From: Shewanella maritima
GTDB taxonomy: Bacteria > Pseudomonadota > Gammaproteobacteria > Enterobacterales > Shewanellaceae
Direction: 5' to 3'
Length of the DNA stretch: 64,000 bases
Assembly (NCBI RefSeq): GCF_004295345.1
Contig: NZ_CP036200.1
Location: forward strand, 3,006,001-3,070,000
Shown here: positions 29,474-38,910 of the stretch, one piece after another
How the letters are laid out: each line of letters opens with the position of its first letter
How positions within the stretch are numbered: the stretch's first letter is position 1
The notes under the pieces: generated by a model
What the model was told of the DNA's origin: nothing
The model's database searches: none
The model's input: the letters and a program-made list of their open reading frames with translations, nothing else
Program-made: the position numbers and the translations under genes

Positions 29474-30768
29474 TGCTCTGTCTCCTCATCAGGGAGGATT
29501 TCGCCATAGGTAATGAGTTGTTGTAGCAACTTGGTGGAGTGGAACTTATGTTGAGTCGCTGTTTCAATTTTTAGGGTGCTTAGGGCATCTAAAGACGTTA
29601 ATGCATCTTGAGTGCGGCTGTCTTGCAAATCGAAATATTGTTTAATCCAGTTGCTGGCAAATGTTATTGATTGACGGTAATTAACTTGATCATAGTTGTA
29701 CACAGCGAGCTGAGCTTGCAGGAGCTTATTACGAATATTTTCAACCAGATACCATTGCTGTTCAGGTGCCAATAGCGGCTCTAAATCAGTGGTGCGTTTG
29801 CGAATGGTGATAAAGCTTTCAGTGATCTCTTGCCAGGTTTTAGCTAGGTTAGTTTGCCAGTCTGCTAGGTTGTCGCTGATCTCTGACCCTGTATTTACCT
29901 GGTAATCTTTCGCGCGGTTAAGCGGCAATTGATCGAGCTGAGCGATGATTGAATCCAGGGTATAAACCGTGCCAACCACGTCAGTAGACTTAATCGATTT
30001 AGTGGCTTTAATGTCTTTTACCAATGCCTGACGCAGAGGCATTAAAGCAGGATTTCGCATAGACTTAATTCGTTCATCAGCGGCTTCTAGTAAGCCTGCA
30101 GCAGTAACAGGATCTCGCTCTAGCCATAGCTTTCTACCAGCCATTCTAACTAAATACTCAGCTTCAGAAGCCATCCAATGATTAGGACTGCGACGGGCGA
30201 CAACTGCCACGCGCTCTTTCAATGCCTGAGTTTCTGATTCAAGCTCAGCGAGCTGACCATATGCCTTTGAGTCGTTTTGCTGAAGTTTTTGCAATTGACT
30301 GAGTTGCTGCTGAGTCGCATTAAGGGCATTGTTAAGCTGCTTTTGACCTTGATTAATCTGCGCCGCTTGTGCGCTAACTTGTTGTTGCAGCTGGCTGCTA
30401 GCTTCATTTTGTTGTTGCAAGCTCATCCACAACCAAGCTGATAACCCGCCAGCAGCAACTGCAATAATTAGCAGTAAAAATAGACTGAATTTCACGCCAA
30501 TATGGGTCTTAGCTGCGCTATTTGTCGTCTCTGCTGCAGGAGCACCAGATTCACTTGTTTGAACTGTTTCAGCTTGCGATGGCTGTGGTTCACTTTGCTG
30601 AAAAGTTTCCACTTCTTGAGAAGCCTCTTTAGTAGTAGAAGCCTCTGGGCCAGTATCTTTGGTTGAAGATTGAGAAGCAGCTTGCTCTAACTCTGATGCT
30701 TGAGCGTTAGATTCAAGTGCTTCGCTCTTGTCATCTTTGGCAGTAGAGTGGGGCTTGTTGTTATCCAT
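29470..30768 (-). CDS. hemX: HemX-family membrane protein
   Basis: 432 residues from ATG 30768, preceded by AAGGA with 6-base spacing; the longer frame from 30807 has no ribosome site. The cytoplasmic N-terminus (1-92) is rich in Ser, Thr, Glu and Gln and probably disordered. One membrane segment (about 93-115, FSLFLLLIIAVAAGG) follows, then a Gln-rich coiled coil (about 118-165), then a periplasmic helical domain typical of HemX (HWMASEAEYLVRMAGRKLWLE). Some relatives were annotated as uroporphyrin-III C-methyltransferase, but no methyltransferase motif is visible here. It lies 60 bp after hemD and overlaps hemY by 4 bp. Function in haem synthesis is inferred from the operon. Confidence 0.9.
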   Translation of the reverse strand: MDNNKPHSTAKDDKSEALESNAQASELEQAASQSSTKDTGPEASTTKEASQEVETFQQSEPQPSQAETVQTSESGAPAAETTNSAAKTHIGVKFSLFLLLIIAVAAGGLSAWLWMSLQQQNEASSQLQQQVSAQAAQINQGQKQLNNALNATQQQLSQLQKLQQNDSKAYGQLAELESETQALKERVAVVARRSPNHWMASEAEYLVRMAGRKLWLERDPVTAAGLLEAADERIKSMRNPALMPLRQALVKDIKATKSIKSTDVVGTVYTLDSIIAQLDQLPLNRAKDYQVNTGSEISDNLADWQTNLAKTWQEITESFITIRKRTTDLEPLLAPEQQWYLVENIRNKLLQAQLAVYNYDQVNYRQSITFASNWIKQYFDLQDSRTQDALTSLDALSTLKIETATQHKFHSTKLLQQLITYGEILPDEETEQ

Positions 30769-30828
30769 GAACTGTCCTTGAAGCAAAATAAGTAATTTGC
30801 GGCACAAATAGAACGTCGAGGAGTTTTA

Positions 30829-31536
30829 TTATATATGAGCTAGTATCGCTTGGGTGCTTGCGCCATTAGCATTGGAAATATTGTCTAACCCAAGTTGAAG
30901 AGCTTGTTCTTTTACTCGCGTACTTGGAACAATGATATGACATGAGCGCAGCCATGCAAACTGTTCTTTTGTTAATAGATTCACTAAGTTTGCTAAGATC
31001 TCGCCACTGGTCACCACGACAGTATCAATCCCAAAGTCAATCCATGCCTTGGCAACTGTAGGTTTCTTATGGTCAATGGCTTTGCGCACGTAGCTTTCCC
31101 AGTAGTCAACTTTAGCGCCTCTATGCTTTAACTGCTCTGCCAAGGTTTCACGCCCGCCATTACCGCGAACGATGATGACTGATTTACCCTCAATACTCGC
31201 AAGTGAGCTCAAGCTTAGCAGGCCTTCGCTGTCTTGTGCGTCTATCGGTGCTTGTTCAGCTTGGATACCTAAAGCGCTAAGTGCATCAAAGGTTGCCTGA
31301 CCAACGGCATAATTCTGGCAATGGGTGGGAAGTTTACAAAGGTTAGCAGCGTGACTAACAGCGTTGGTGCTGATAAAAATCATTATATCAGCGTGATTGA
31401 GGCCTGCTTCAGACGGCACGATGTTTGAGCTAACCACCTCAATAATAGGCGTTACAAGGTGAGCAATACCGCGTTGGGTTAATTGCTCAACCATGGCTTG
31501 ATTGCGCCCCTCAGGGCGCGTTAGCAAGACTTTCAT
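30829..31536 (-). CDS. hemD: Uroporphyrinogen-III synthase
   Basis: Cytoplasmic enzyme that closes hydroxymethylbilane to uroporphyrinogen III with inversion of ring D, the step after HemC. 235 residues, close to the usual length of about 245. The two-lobed HemD fold is suggested by the N-terminal VLLTRPEGRNQAM, the mid-protein VIIVRGNGGRETLAEQL and the C-terminal VVVTSGEILANL. The sequence of this family varies strongly and few residues are invariant, so the main support is the VRGxGGRE motif and its place 9 bp after hemC. The start has no clear Shine-Dalgarno, which fits coupling to hemC translation. Confidence 0.93.
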   Translation of the reverse strand: MKVLLTRPEGRNQAMVEQLTQRGIAHLVTPIIEVVSSNIVPSEAGLNHADIMIFISTNAVSHAANLCKLPTHCQNYAVGQATFDALSALGIQAEQAPIDAQDSEGLLSLSSLASIEGKSVIIVRGNGGRETLAEQLKHRGAKVDYWESYVRKAIDHKKPTVAKAWIDFGIDTVVVTSGEILANLVNLLTKEQFAWLRSCHIIVPSTRVKEQALQLGLDNISNANGASTQAILAHI

Positions 31537-31545
31537 CTATGGTGA

Positions 31546-32475
31546 TTACTTGTTGTAAACCGCATCTAGAATAGTTTTAGCACCGCGGCTTAGTAGATCA
31601 TCTGCTAGCTGCTCACCAAGCTCGATAGCTTTGGTTTTATCACCTGCTACGCTGCCTTCTATTACCTGACTACCATCAGGATTACCCACTAAACCACGCA
31701 GGGTTAGGGTGTCACCTGAAATTTCAGCGTAAGCACCAATCGGTACCTGACAACCACCCTCAAGGCGAGTATTCATTGCACGCTCTGATAGTACGCGGTA
31801 GCGCGTTTCGAGATGCTCAAGTGGTGCAAGTAGCGCTTTAACACGCTCGTCATCAGTGCGACACTCAATTCCAACAGCGCCTTGACCGTTAGCTGGAAGA
31901 GACTCTTCAGCAGAAATAAAGCTAGCGATACGCTCTTCAAGCTCTAAGCGTATAAGGCCGGCAGCTGCAAGAATAATTGCGTCATAGTCGCCGCTGTCAA
32001 GCTTAGCTAAGCGAGTACCCACGTTACCACGAAGATCTTTAATCACGAGATCTGGGCGCGATGCACGAATTTGGCATTGGCGACGTAGGCTAGATGTACC
32101 GACTACAGCACCTTGTGGTAACTCATCAATTGATTTGTAAGTGTTTGATACAAAAGCGTCACGTGGATCTTCACGCTCACAAATGACTTCAAGACCTAAA
32201 CCTTCAGGAAACTCAACTGGCACGTCTTTCATAGAGTGAACCGCAATATCGGCGCGGTTTTCAAGCATAGCGACTTCAAGCTCTTTAACGAATAGTCCTT
32301 TACCGCCAACTTTTGCTAAAGGTGTGTCAAGAATGACATCACCTTTGGTGCTCATTGGTAATAATTCAACTACAAGGCCTGGGTGAATACGCTCTAGTTC
32401 AGCTTTAACAAATTCGGCTTGCCACATAGCTAGCGGGCTCTTGCGGGTCGCAATACGGATCAGGTTTTCAGACAT
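31546..32475 (-). CDS. hemC: Porphobilinogen deaminase (hydroxymethylbilane synthase)
   Basis: Joins four porphobilinogen molecules into hydroxymethylbilane in the cytoplasm. I start at ATG 32475 ([20 protein letters not shown]), which matches the usual N-terminus; another in-frame ATG at 32490 adds five residues. 309 residues, normal length. Visible family signatures: [67 protein letters not shown], and the Cys near residue 241 in [12 protein letters not shown] that binds the dipyrromethane cofactor. First gene of hemCDXY; it shares its upstream region with the divergent cyaA, so CRP sites there could act on both. Confidence 0.97.
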   Translation of the reverse strand: MSENLIRIATRKSPLAMWQAEFVKAELERIHPGLVVELLPMSTKGDVILDTPLAKVGGKGLFVKELEVAMLENRADIAVHSMKDVPVEFPEGLGLEVICEREDPRDAFVSNTYKSIDELPQGAVVGTSSLRRQCQIRASRPDLVIKDLRGNVGTRLAKLDSGDYDAIILAAAGLIRLELEERIASFISAEESLPANGQGAVGIECRTDDERVKALLAPLEHLETRYRVLSERAMNTRLEGGCQVPIGAYAEISGDTLTLRGLVGNPDGSQVIEGSVAGDKTKAIELGEQLADDLLSRGAKTILDAVYNK

Positions 32476-32581
32476 ACCAATACATTCCATCAAAATCGGG
32501 TAATTTCAATAATGCTAACATTGCCTTAGGCTTCCTGTCACAGGCGCGCAGCAAATGTTTGAAGTCGATGCTGGATAAAAG

Positions 32582-32597
32582 TGTGATCTTTGTCTCA
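32582..32597. promoter_or_regulatory. Candidate CRP-cAMP site 1 between hemC and cyaA
   Basis: TGTGA-TCTTTG-TCTCA differs from the CRP core TGTGA-N6-TCACA at one of ten core positions. CRP control of cyaA is known in enterobacteria; here it is inferred from the site alone. Confidence 0.5.
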
Positions 32598-32621
32598 ATT
32601 ACTGGCGTAATCAAAAATAAC

Positions 32622-32637
32622 TGTTAGGATGATCACA
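32622..32637. promoter_or_regulatory. Candidate CRP-cAMP site 2 between hemC and cyaA
   Basis: TGTTA-GGATGA-TCACA differs from the CRP core at one of ten positions and has symmetric flanks AAC and GTT. It is centred 40 bp from site 1 and lies about 80 bp before the cyaA start. Confidence 0.55.
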
Positions 32638-32715
32638 GTTCATTAATATTGTTGATGTAGATCATATTTTGAGCGCTTGTTACTGGCGACTGCAGTTGAT
32701 AGAAGGAAGCAACAA

Positions 32716-35166
32716 TTGTCCAAGCCTTTGATGTGGGAAAGTTATTCTGACATTGCAGAGCAACTTAATCAGACTCGTTTATCTCGGGTCGAACAAGTTT
32801 TGCCTGAACAACAAGCGCGCCTTCTTAAGCTCATCCCGCATTTATTTCAGTATAACCAGGCTTACCTTCCCGGTTTTCATAGTCCAACTACGCCTTTGGG
32901 TGTCGCCAGTTATTGCCATAGCCAAGAAGCAAGTGACTTGTTTGCGCAATTTAACTGGCCACGAGTATATCAGTCTAGCAAACAGCCCTGGGCGTTTGAG
33001 GGAATCTACGCTATGGGCAGCACTGCGAGCTTTGGGCAAAACCCCCAAAGTGATGTGGATGTTTGGTTGGTGCATGCGCAAGAGCTTAGTGAGCTAGATT
33101 TAGCCTCAATAGATTACAAAGCAAGGCTTATCAGTCAGTGGTTTGCCGATGCTGGTTTTGAAGTTAACTTTTATTTAGTGCATCCAAAGCAGTTTATAGA
33201 CGAGCAATATAGCAGCGCGACCCATTCTCTTGGCATTGAGCACAGTGGTTCAAGTCAGCATTGGTTACTGCTTGAAGAGTTTTATCGCACTCACATTCGT
33301 TTGGCTGGTAAAACTGTGGCGTGGTGGCAAGATGCTTGTGCAATCAATCAGCCGACAGAACATTTGCTGTTTTTAGGTGAAGTGCTTGCTTTGCCTGCTA
33401 GCGAGTATTTTGGTGCCTCGCTATGGCAGCTTTATAAGAGTTTGAAAAAGCCGCATAAGGCGCTGCTAAAAGTACTTTTGCTTGAAACCTACACTGCTGA
33501 TTATCCCAATAACTTTCTTATTACACAGGAAATCTGGCAGCGCTGCCTCGGAGGCGATTTTTCTAGTCATAACGATGCATACCTTTTGCTTTATTTGCGA
33601 ATTGAAACGTATTTACTTAACAAGCGAGATATCCGACGCCTTGAAATTGTCAGGCGCTGTTTTTATTTAAAGTGTGGTATTCGATTATCAGACAATACTC
33701 AAGGTGAGCAGGATTGGCGTAGACAAACAATGCGGTTGATGGTTGATGGTTGGAACTGGCCAGACAGCTTGCTTATTACGTTAGATGACAGTGCCAATTG
33801 GCACTCAGGCCAATTAAAGTGGTTTAATCAGCAGCTTAATGAATTGCTGTTGACTAGCTATAGAACCTTGTTGCAGTTTGCTTCAAAACATGAGCTGAGT
33901 GACACCTTGCGTGTAGAAGAATTAGGTTTGCTTGCTCGTAAACTACACGCATTTTTTAGCGAAGATGAACATCAGTTGTTGCCGCTCAATCCATTGTGGA
34001 GCCAACAGGTACAAGAGAAGCAATTAACCATAGTCAAGTCTGCTAAACAAAATCAGTATTACTTGTACCGAGAGCACATTAGCAAATACAGCTTTATGAA
34101 TGATTCTGCGCTAGCGAAAGCCGATAACGTTTGCGCGCTGATGGCATGGGCAGCAATGAATGGTATTGCTACAGAGGATACACGTTGGCTTGAGTTTGAA
34201 CGCAGTAAAAAGCGCAAAGATAAACTGGGCCAATTATCAAAACAGCTCATTGTACCTATGTCGCTTAAACCAAAAGTCTCTAAGCGTGATTTATGTCAGC
34301 CGTGTTACTTCAAAAAAGTGATTGTGGTGGCCAATTTAGAGCAAGACCCAACAGATGCTTGGCGCGGCCAGGAAGTCATGCTTGATTATATGAATGCCAC
34401 GCCGTTGGCACTTGGGCCAGCAAAAAACAATATGCTAGGTGACGTAAACATCATTTGTCTCAACAGTTGGGGCGAATGGCAAAGTCATCAGTTTGCCCAA
34501 GGTGAAGATTTGCTTGAAGCGATTTCTTACGTTGCTCTCGGTATAAAAAGTGCGCCAGAGGACGTTAAGCTAACGGTTATATCCTGTGCCAGTAAGCTCA
34601 ATAGCCATATTAAATCGCAGCTATCTCAAGTGTTTAATGATTGTCAGTCGTTAATTAAGCAAGTGGGCGTCACCAATACCATGATGTATCCGTTGCAGTT
34701 AGGTAAGTCACGCTATGGCTTGTACTTTAATTCACGAGGCATGGTTTATAAAAAACTAGAAGATCAGCCGCTTGCCAAATTTCACAATTACTCTCAGCCA
34801 GCTTGCCCTGAATCTGTACTGTTGCCACGCCCGGACCTTGGTGATGATCCTCTATCTAGCTTACCAAGTGTTGTGCTGCAATACATTACTCTTGGTGCAG
34901 AGCAGTTCTTCCTGCGCCAACGCGGCGATATTTTGGATGTGTTTTTAGTCGATGAGCACAATCAGCTAATTCATAGTGAGCACTCAGAGCAGTCCATGTC
35001 GCAACTAGTGATAGAAAAGAGCCGCGAATATGTGTTTCAGGCACAATCAACTATTGATAAGCACTACTTTAATATGCCGCAGTTTTTCCAGTTAAAACGG
35101 GTTGAGGGTGATTTACGAGTGGTGCCATTTGGCATTAGTGAGGAAGATTTGGGCAGCGCATTTTAG
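32716..35166 (+). CDS. cyaA: Class I adenylate cyclase
   Basis: Makes cAMP from ATP, the signal for CRP. I choose TTG 32716 (SKPLMWESYSDIAEQLNQ), with AAGGA 8 bases upstream; a longer frame from TTG 32677 has no ribosome site. UUG starts are known for enterobacterial cyaA and limit its translation. 816 residues, slightly shorter than the E. coli enzyme. The catalytic N-terminal half carries the class I motif GSTASFGQ...SDVDVWLV (about residues 100-120), and the N-terminal LLPGFHS-type region (YLPGFHSPTTPLGVASY) is conserved. The C-terminal half is the regulatory domain. It is divergent from hemC and ends in an intrinsic terminator that overlaps its stop codon. Two CRP-like sites upstream suggest feedback control. 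Confidence 0.95.
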   Translation: MSKPLMWESYSDIAEQLNQTRLSRVEQVLPEQQARLLKLIPHLFQYNQAYLPGFHSPTTPLGVASYCHSQEASDLFAQFNWPRVYQSSKQPWAFEGIYAMGSTASFGQNPQSDVDVWLVHAQELSELDLASIDYKARLISQWFADAGFEVNFYLVHPKQFIDEQYSSATHSLGIEHSGSSQHWLLLEEFYRTHIRLAGKTVAWWQDACAINQPTEHLLFLGEVLALPASEYFGASLWQLYKSLKKPHKALLKVLLLETYTADYPNNFLITQEIWQRCLGGDFSSHNDAYLLLYLRIETYLLNKRDIRRLEIVRRCFYLKCGIRLSDNTQGEQDWRRQTMRLMVDGWNWPDSLLITLDDSANWHSGQLKWFNQQLNELLLTSYRTLLQFASKHELSDTLRVEELGLLARKLHAFFSEDEHQLLPLNPLWSQQVQEKQLTIVKSAKQNQYYLYREHISKYSFMNDSALAKADNVCALMAWAAMNGIATEDTRWLEFERSKKRKDKLGQLSKQLIVPMSLKPKVSKRDLCQPCYFKKVIVVANLEQDPTDAWRGQEVMLDYMNATPLALGPAKNNMLGDVNIICLNSWGEWQSHQFAQGEDLLEAISYVALGIKSAPEDVKLTVISCASKLNSHIKSQLSQVFNDCQSLIKQVGVTNTMMYPLQLGKSRYGLYFNSRGMVYKKLEDQPLAKFHNYSQPACPESVLLPRPDLGDDPLSSLPSVVLQYITLGAEQFFLRQRGDILDVFLVDEHNQLIHSEHSEQSMSQLVIEKSREYVFQAQSTIDKHYFNMPQFFQLKRVEGDLRVVPFGISEEDLGSAF

Positions 35167-35182
35167 TGGGCTGCCCATTTTT
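35150..35182 (+). terminator. Intrinsic terminator overlapping the cyaA stop codon
   Basis: Arms TGGGCAGC (35150-35157) and GCTGCCCA (35170-35177) followed by TTTTT. The left arm lies inside the last cyaA codons and the stop TAG (35164-35166) is in the loop, so the end of translation and the terminator share sequence. Confidence 0.75.
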
Positions 35183-35203
35183 AGTCTGTTGCTGTTTGCA
35201 AGC

Positions 35204-35533
35204 CTAAAGCGAGAGCACAATACCACTTTGCTTAGTGATTGAATCTAACACAAATGGCATAAACTCTAAGTTATTACGGGTATCTAGCCATTTGCCATCT
35301 TCAAAGCCGAAGTGGTAACCGCCAAACTTAGTCGCAATCCAAATTTCATGTAATGGCTCTTGTTTGTTGATCACGATTTGTGAGCGGTCTTCAAACGTTA
35401 ATTGCAGAACATTACCACTGGCATCAATATCAACATCGGCGTCATCTTCGTCGATGGCATTCTCGATGGCCGTCTCTAAACTTTCGAACATTTCATCAGC
35501 GAGTTGATGAAATTCAGTATCTGTCATAGCCAT
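35204..35533 (-). CDS. cyaY: Frataxin homologue CyaY
   Basis: Small acidic iron-binding protein that tunes IscS in iron-sulphur cluster assembly. 109 residues, normal length. The N-terminal helix is acidic ([25 protein letters not shown]) and is followed by the frataxin sheet with [31 protein letters not shown] and [13 protein letters not shown] 35533 has AGGA at 9-base spacing; a second ATG two codons later (35527) is possible and matches relatives that begin MxDxEFH. It is convergent with cyaA, 37 bp apart, and divergent from lptM, an arrangement conserved in gammaproteobacteria. Confidence 0.95.
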   Translation of the reverse strand: MAMTDTEFHQLADEMFESLETAIENAIDEDDADVDIDASGNVLQLTFEDRSQIVINKQEPLHEIWIATKFGGYHFGFEDGKWLDTRNNLEFMPFVLDSITKQSGIVLSL

Positions 35534-35600
35534 GCATTTCTATCCTTTGCTTTCTGCGTGATGAATGCGATTATAAGGCTATTATGTACTTGATGAACAG

Positions 35601-35777
35601 ATGTTGAGAAAAATGAAACTGCTTTTTGCGATATTGCTTGCTAGTGTGTTGATGACGGCCTGCGGACAAAAAGGTGATTTGTATATTCCTGCAGCACCGG
35701 AGGCTAATCAACAAGCTCAGTCAGATGCCAATACGGCTAAAAAAGCGCAAGAAAAATCAGAGCAAACCGAGCAATAA
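35601..35777 (+). CDS. lptM: LptM (YifL)-type small lipoprotein
   Basis: Short outer-membrane lipoprotein of 54-58 residues. A signal peptide (KLLFAILLASV) leads to the lipobox LMTAC, then GQKGDLYIP, which matches the conserved CGxKGPLYxP start of mature LptM, and a Gln/Ala/Lys-rich hydrophilic tail. In E. coli LptM supports assembly of the LptD lipopolysaccharide translocon. Two in-frame ATGs fit (35601 and 35613); the first adds MLRK and makes a more basic signal start, and neither has a strong ribosome site. The place between cyaY and lysA-dapF is the conserved one. Confidence 0.85.
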   Translation: MLRKMKLLFAILLASVLMTACGQKGDLYIPAAPEANQQAQSDANTAKKAQEKSEQTEQ

Positions 35778-35845
35778 GGTTTATCTTACGCCCGCCAAAT
35801 TCCACTGTGATGTACCAATAAATAACAACGAGAAGGAGTTGTACC

Positions 35846-37090
35846 TTGGATTATTTTAGTTACCAACAAAATGCCCTATTTGCTGAAGACTGTCCGGTGG
35901 CAGAGCTAGCTAAAAAACATGGTACACCCTTATATATTTATTCTCGCGCAACGTTAGAGCGACACTGGCATGCGTTTGATAGCGCAGTAAAAGATCATCC
36001 ACACCTCATTTGTTATGCAGTTAAAGCGAACTCCAATATTGCGGTACTTAACGTACTCGCGCGCCTTGGCAGTGGCTTTGATATTGTGTCAGGCGGTGAG
36101 TTATCTCGCGTGTTACAAGCGGGTGGTGACCCAGCCAAGGTGGTGTTTTCTGGTGTTGGTAAAACGGTCGCCGAGATGGAACAAGCGCTTAATGTTGGCA
36201 TTTACTGCTTTAACGTAGAGTCAGCTGCCGAGCTTGAGCAGCTTGACCTAGTTGCAGGGCGTTTAGGTAAAGTCGCGCCTGTGTCACTAAGGGTTAACCC
36301 AGATGTAGATGCCGGAACGCACCCCTATATTTCTACCGGACTGAAAGAGAATAAGTTTGGTATTTCAATGGATGAAGCTGAGCAAGTATTTGCTCGCGCA
36401 GCCGAGCTTAGCAACCTTGAGGTGAAAGGTGTTGATTGCCATATCGGCTCACAGCTTACTGAAATTCAGCCTTTCCTTGATGCTATGGATAGAATGCTGG
36501 CATTGATTGACCGTTTAGCCGAGCAAGGTATTGAGATTAAACACTTTGATGTTGGTGGTGGCTTAGGTGTCACTTATGATGATGAAACGCCGCCGCACCC
36601 AGACAAATACGCCGCAGCGCTATTAGAGCGCCTAAATGGCCGACCACTTAAGCTCATCTTTGAGCCAGGGCGAGCCATTGCAGCTAATGCCGGCATTTTT
36701 GTTACTCAAGTGCTGTATTTAAAAGAAAATAGCGACAAGCGCTTTGCAATTGTTGATGGCGCAATGAATGACTTAATTCGCCCATCTTTATATAGCGCTT
36801 GGCAAAATATTATTGCTGTTGAGCGCACCGATGCACCAACCTTGACCTATGACGTGGTTGGCCCAGTGTGTGAAACGGGCGACTTCATTGGTAAGCAGCG
36901 TGAGTTAGCTGTGCAATCAGGTGATTATTTAGCGGTGCGCTCAAGTGGCGCCTATGGCTTTACCATGGCATCTAATTACAACTCACGCCCACGCGCTGCT
37001 GAAGTCATGGTCGATAAAGATAAGCATTATGTTATTCGTGCACGGGAAAATGTAGAGCAGCTATGGCAAGGTGAGCAACTGTTACCATAG
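35846..37090 (+). CDS. lysA: Diaminopimelate decarboxylase
   Basis: Last step of lysine synthesis: meso-diaminopimelate to L-lysine and CO2, PLP-dependent, cytoplasmic. 414 residues. The start is TTG 35846 with AAGGAG 7 bases upstream (MDYFSYQQNALFAED). Visible motifs: the PLP lysine K60 in CYAVKANSN, SGGELSRVLQAG, CHIGSQLTEIQPF, HFDVGGGLGVTY, LIFEPGRAIAANAG, and the active-site Cys in GPVCETGDF. It follows lptM by 68 bp and precedes dapF, the enzyme that makes its substrate, by about 100 bp, so the genes form a lysine/cell-wall cluster. Confidence 0.97.
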   Translation: MDYFSYQQNALFAEDCPVAELAKKHGTPLYIYSRATLERHWHAFDSAVKDHPHLICYAVKANSNIAVLNVLARLGSGFDIVSGGELSRVLQAGGDPAKVVFSGVGKTVAEMEQALNVGIYCFNVESAAELEQLDLVAGRLGKVAPVSLRVNPDVDAGTHPYISTGLKENKFGISMDEAEQVFARAAELSNLEVKGVDCHIGSQLTEIQPFLDAMDRMLALIDRLAEQGIEIKHFDVGGGLGVTYDDETPPHPDKYAAALLERLNGRPLKLIFEPGRAIAANAGIFVTQVLYLKENSDKRFAIVDGAMNDLIRPSLYSAWQNIIAVERTDAPTLTYDVVGPVCETGDFIGKQRELAVQSGDYLAVRSSGAYGFTMASNYNSRPRAAEVMVDKDKHYVIRARENVEQLWQGEQLLP

Positions 37091-37192
37091 CGCCAAGGCA
37101 AGCTAAGCGCTAATATGCGTTAATGGCGTAAGCTGAAAGCAGCCGTTAACGCTAACAGCTAAAGAAATCAGTAAATATAAAAGGAAGGCAGA

Positions 37193-38020
37193 TTGATCCA
37201 CTTTACAAAAATGCACGGTTTGGGCAACGACTTCATGGTAGTTGATGGCGTCACTCAGAATGTGTTTTTTTCGCCAGAGCAAGTTCGCCGTTTAGCTGAC
37301 CGCAATTTTGGCGTCGGCTTCGACCAACTCTTGCTGGTTGAGCCTCCTTACGACCCAGATTTAGACTTTCACTATCGCATTTTTAATGCTGACGGTAGCG
37401 AAGTAGAGCAATGCGGCAATGGCGCTCGCTGTTTTGCCCGCTTTGTACGTAACAAAGGCTTAATTCAAAAGCCCAAAATCCGCGTGAGCACTAGCTCAGG
37501 CAAAATCACTTTGCGTATTGAGCGCGATGGCAAGGTAACGGTCAACATGGGCGTGCCTGTAACCGACCCTAATCGCATTCCTTTTAAAGCCAAGCGCACT
37601 GAGAAAACCTACCTTTTGCAAACGCCAATGCAAACCTTCTTGTGCGGCGCTATCTCCATGGGTAATCCGCATTGTGTGGTAGAGGTGGATGACATTAGTG
37701 AAACTGATGTTGATAGTATTGGCGCAGAGCTAACTAATCATGAGCGCTTTCCAAAGGGCGTAAATGTTGGCTTTATGCAGGTAATTGATCGCGGTCATAT
37801 TAAGTTAAGGGTGTATGAGCGCGGTGCGGGTGAAACCCTAGCTTGCGGCACAGGCGCTTGCGCAGCCGTGGCGATTGGTCAGCTACAAGGTAAGTTAGAC
37901 AGGCAGGTAAAAGTAGATTTGCCTGGTGGACAATTAAATATTAGCTGGGATGGCGAAGGTAAACCTTTGTGGATGACAGGACCTGCTGAGCACGTATATG
38001 ACGGGCATATTCAGCTATGA
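37193..38020 (+). CDS. dapF: Diaminopimelate epimerase
   Basis: Converts LL- to meso-diaminopimelate, a precursor of peptidoglycan and lysine; PLP-independent with two catalytic cysteines. 275 residues, normal length. The start is TTG 37193 with AAGGAAGG upstream. Seen: MHGLGNDF at 7-14, the first catalytic Cys C74 in QCGNGARCF, and the second, C218, in ACGTGACAA, each with the family spacing. It overlaps the DUF484 gene by 4 bp (ATGA, 38017-38020). A GCGTTAA...TTAACGC inverted repeat lies in the gap before it. Confidence 0.97.
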   Translation: MIHFTKMHGLGNDFMVVDGVTQNVFFSPEQVRRLADRNFGVGFDQLLLVEPPYDPDLDFHYRIFNADGSEVEQCGNGARCFARFVRNKGLIQKPKIRVSTSSGKITLRIERDGKVTVNMGVPVTDPNRIPFKAKRTEKTYLLQTPMQTFLCGAISMGNPHCVVEVDDISETDVDSIGAELTNHERFPKGVNVGFMQVIDRGHIKLRVYERGAGETLACGTGACAAVAIGQLQGKLDRQVKVDLPGGQLNISWDGEGKPLWMTGPAEHVYDGHIQL

Positions 38021-38790
38021 GTCGGTCAAAATCTCCAGCGGACAAAAGCGATAAACAACAAGATACGGATATGAATAAAAACAGCGCTAACTCCATTATT
38101 AGTGAGCAGGCCAAGGACATTAACACTGTGGGCCAGGATTTAACGATTAATCTTGAACAAGGTATTCTCGAGCAAGGCGAGCAGCCATTTGATGAGTTAC
38201 TGATCCGTGAATATTTGCTCGACAACCCAGATTTTTTCAATCGCTACCCAGAACTATTATTGGCGATGCGCGTACCGCACCATGAGCGCGGAGCGGTGTC
38301 ATTGGTGGAGCGTCGTCAGCAAATTTTGACTCAGCGCGTCAGCCAACTTGAGGAAGAAATTACCTCGCTGATGAATATCGCCACCCGTAATGAAGCGATA
38401 TTTGAATTTAATACCAAGCTTTGCTTTGACCTACTTGAATGCCACGACTTAGGTGAGCTGCGTCAGCTGTTATCTCGCAGCTTAAAGGACGAGTTTAACT
38501 TCAGTCATGTGCGTTTAATTAGTGTGCGTGATGCTGACAGCGAGCTTGCTAAAATCTGGCGAAACCGTATTCGTGACGACTACTATTTTGGGCGCATTAC
38601 CCAGTCGGAAGCTAAGCGCTTGTTTGGGGATGAAGTCGGCTCTGTGGCATTAACCCGCTTATCTACGGCGAATGGACAGGTGATTTTTGCTATTGCCAGT
38701 AAAGATCCGGCTCACTTTAGGCCAGAAATGGACTCGCTATTGTTTAGCCAAATTAGACGGGTATTAGCGCACATGCTACCTAAGTTATAG
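38017..38790 (+). CDS. DUF484 family protein (YigA-like)
   Basis: 257 residues, cytoplasmic, function unknown. The first 55 residues are polar and likely disordered. Then comes the DUF484 signature: [32 protein letters not shown], a short coiled coil ([17 protein letters not shown]), and a GAF-like domain (about 110-250) with SVALTRL near the end. The ATG overlaps the dapF stop. The dapF-DUF484-xerC-yigB order is conserved in gammaproteobacteria, which suggests a link with XerC but does not prove it. An intrinsic terminator 46 bp downstream separates it partly from xerC. Confidence 0.88.
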   Translation: MSRSKSPADKSDKQQDTDMNKNSANSIISEQAKDINTVGQDLTINLEQGILEQGEQPFDELLIREYLLDNPDFFNRYPELLLAMRVPHHERGAVSLVERRQQILTQRVSQLEEEITSLMNIATRNEAIFEFNTKLCFDLLECHDLGELRQLLSRSLKDEFNFSHVRLISVRDADSELAKIWRNRIRDDYYFGRITQSEAKRLFGDEVGSVALTRLSTANGQVIFAIASKDPAHFRPEMDSLLFSQIRRVLAHMLPKL

Positions 38791-38836
38791 TGCCAGTTGA
38801 TCTTTATCGTGCGTAAAGCCTGCAGTTAATACATTA

Positions 38837-38868
38837 AAAGTCCAGCATTGCTGGACTTTGTTGTTTTT
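38837..38868 (+). terminator. Intrinsic terminator between the DUF484 gene and xerC
   Basis: Perfect 10-bp stem AAAGTCCAGC / GCTGGACTTT with a 3-base loop, then GTTGTTTTT. Any xerC start upstream of about 38870 would lie inside this hairpin, which supports the later start. Confidence 0.85.
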
Positions 38869-38910
38869 ACAGCATTAAATGACAATACAACATTGCAATC
38901 GCTCGCGACT

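Noticed and set aside
38848..38910. Upstream extension of xerC to TTG 38848
   Set aside because: The start would lie within an intrinsic terminator hairpin; ATG 38911 gives the normal length and motif spacing.
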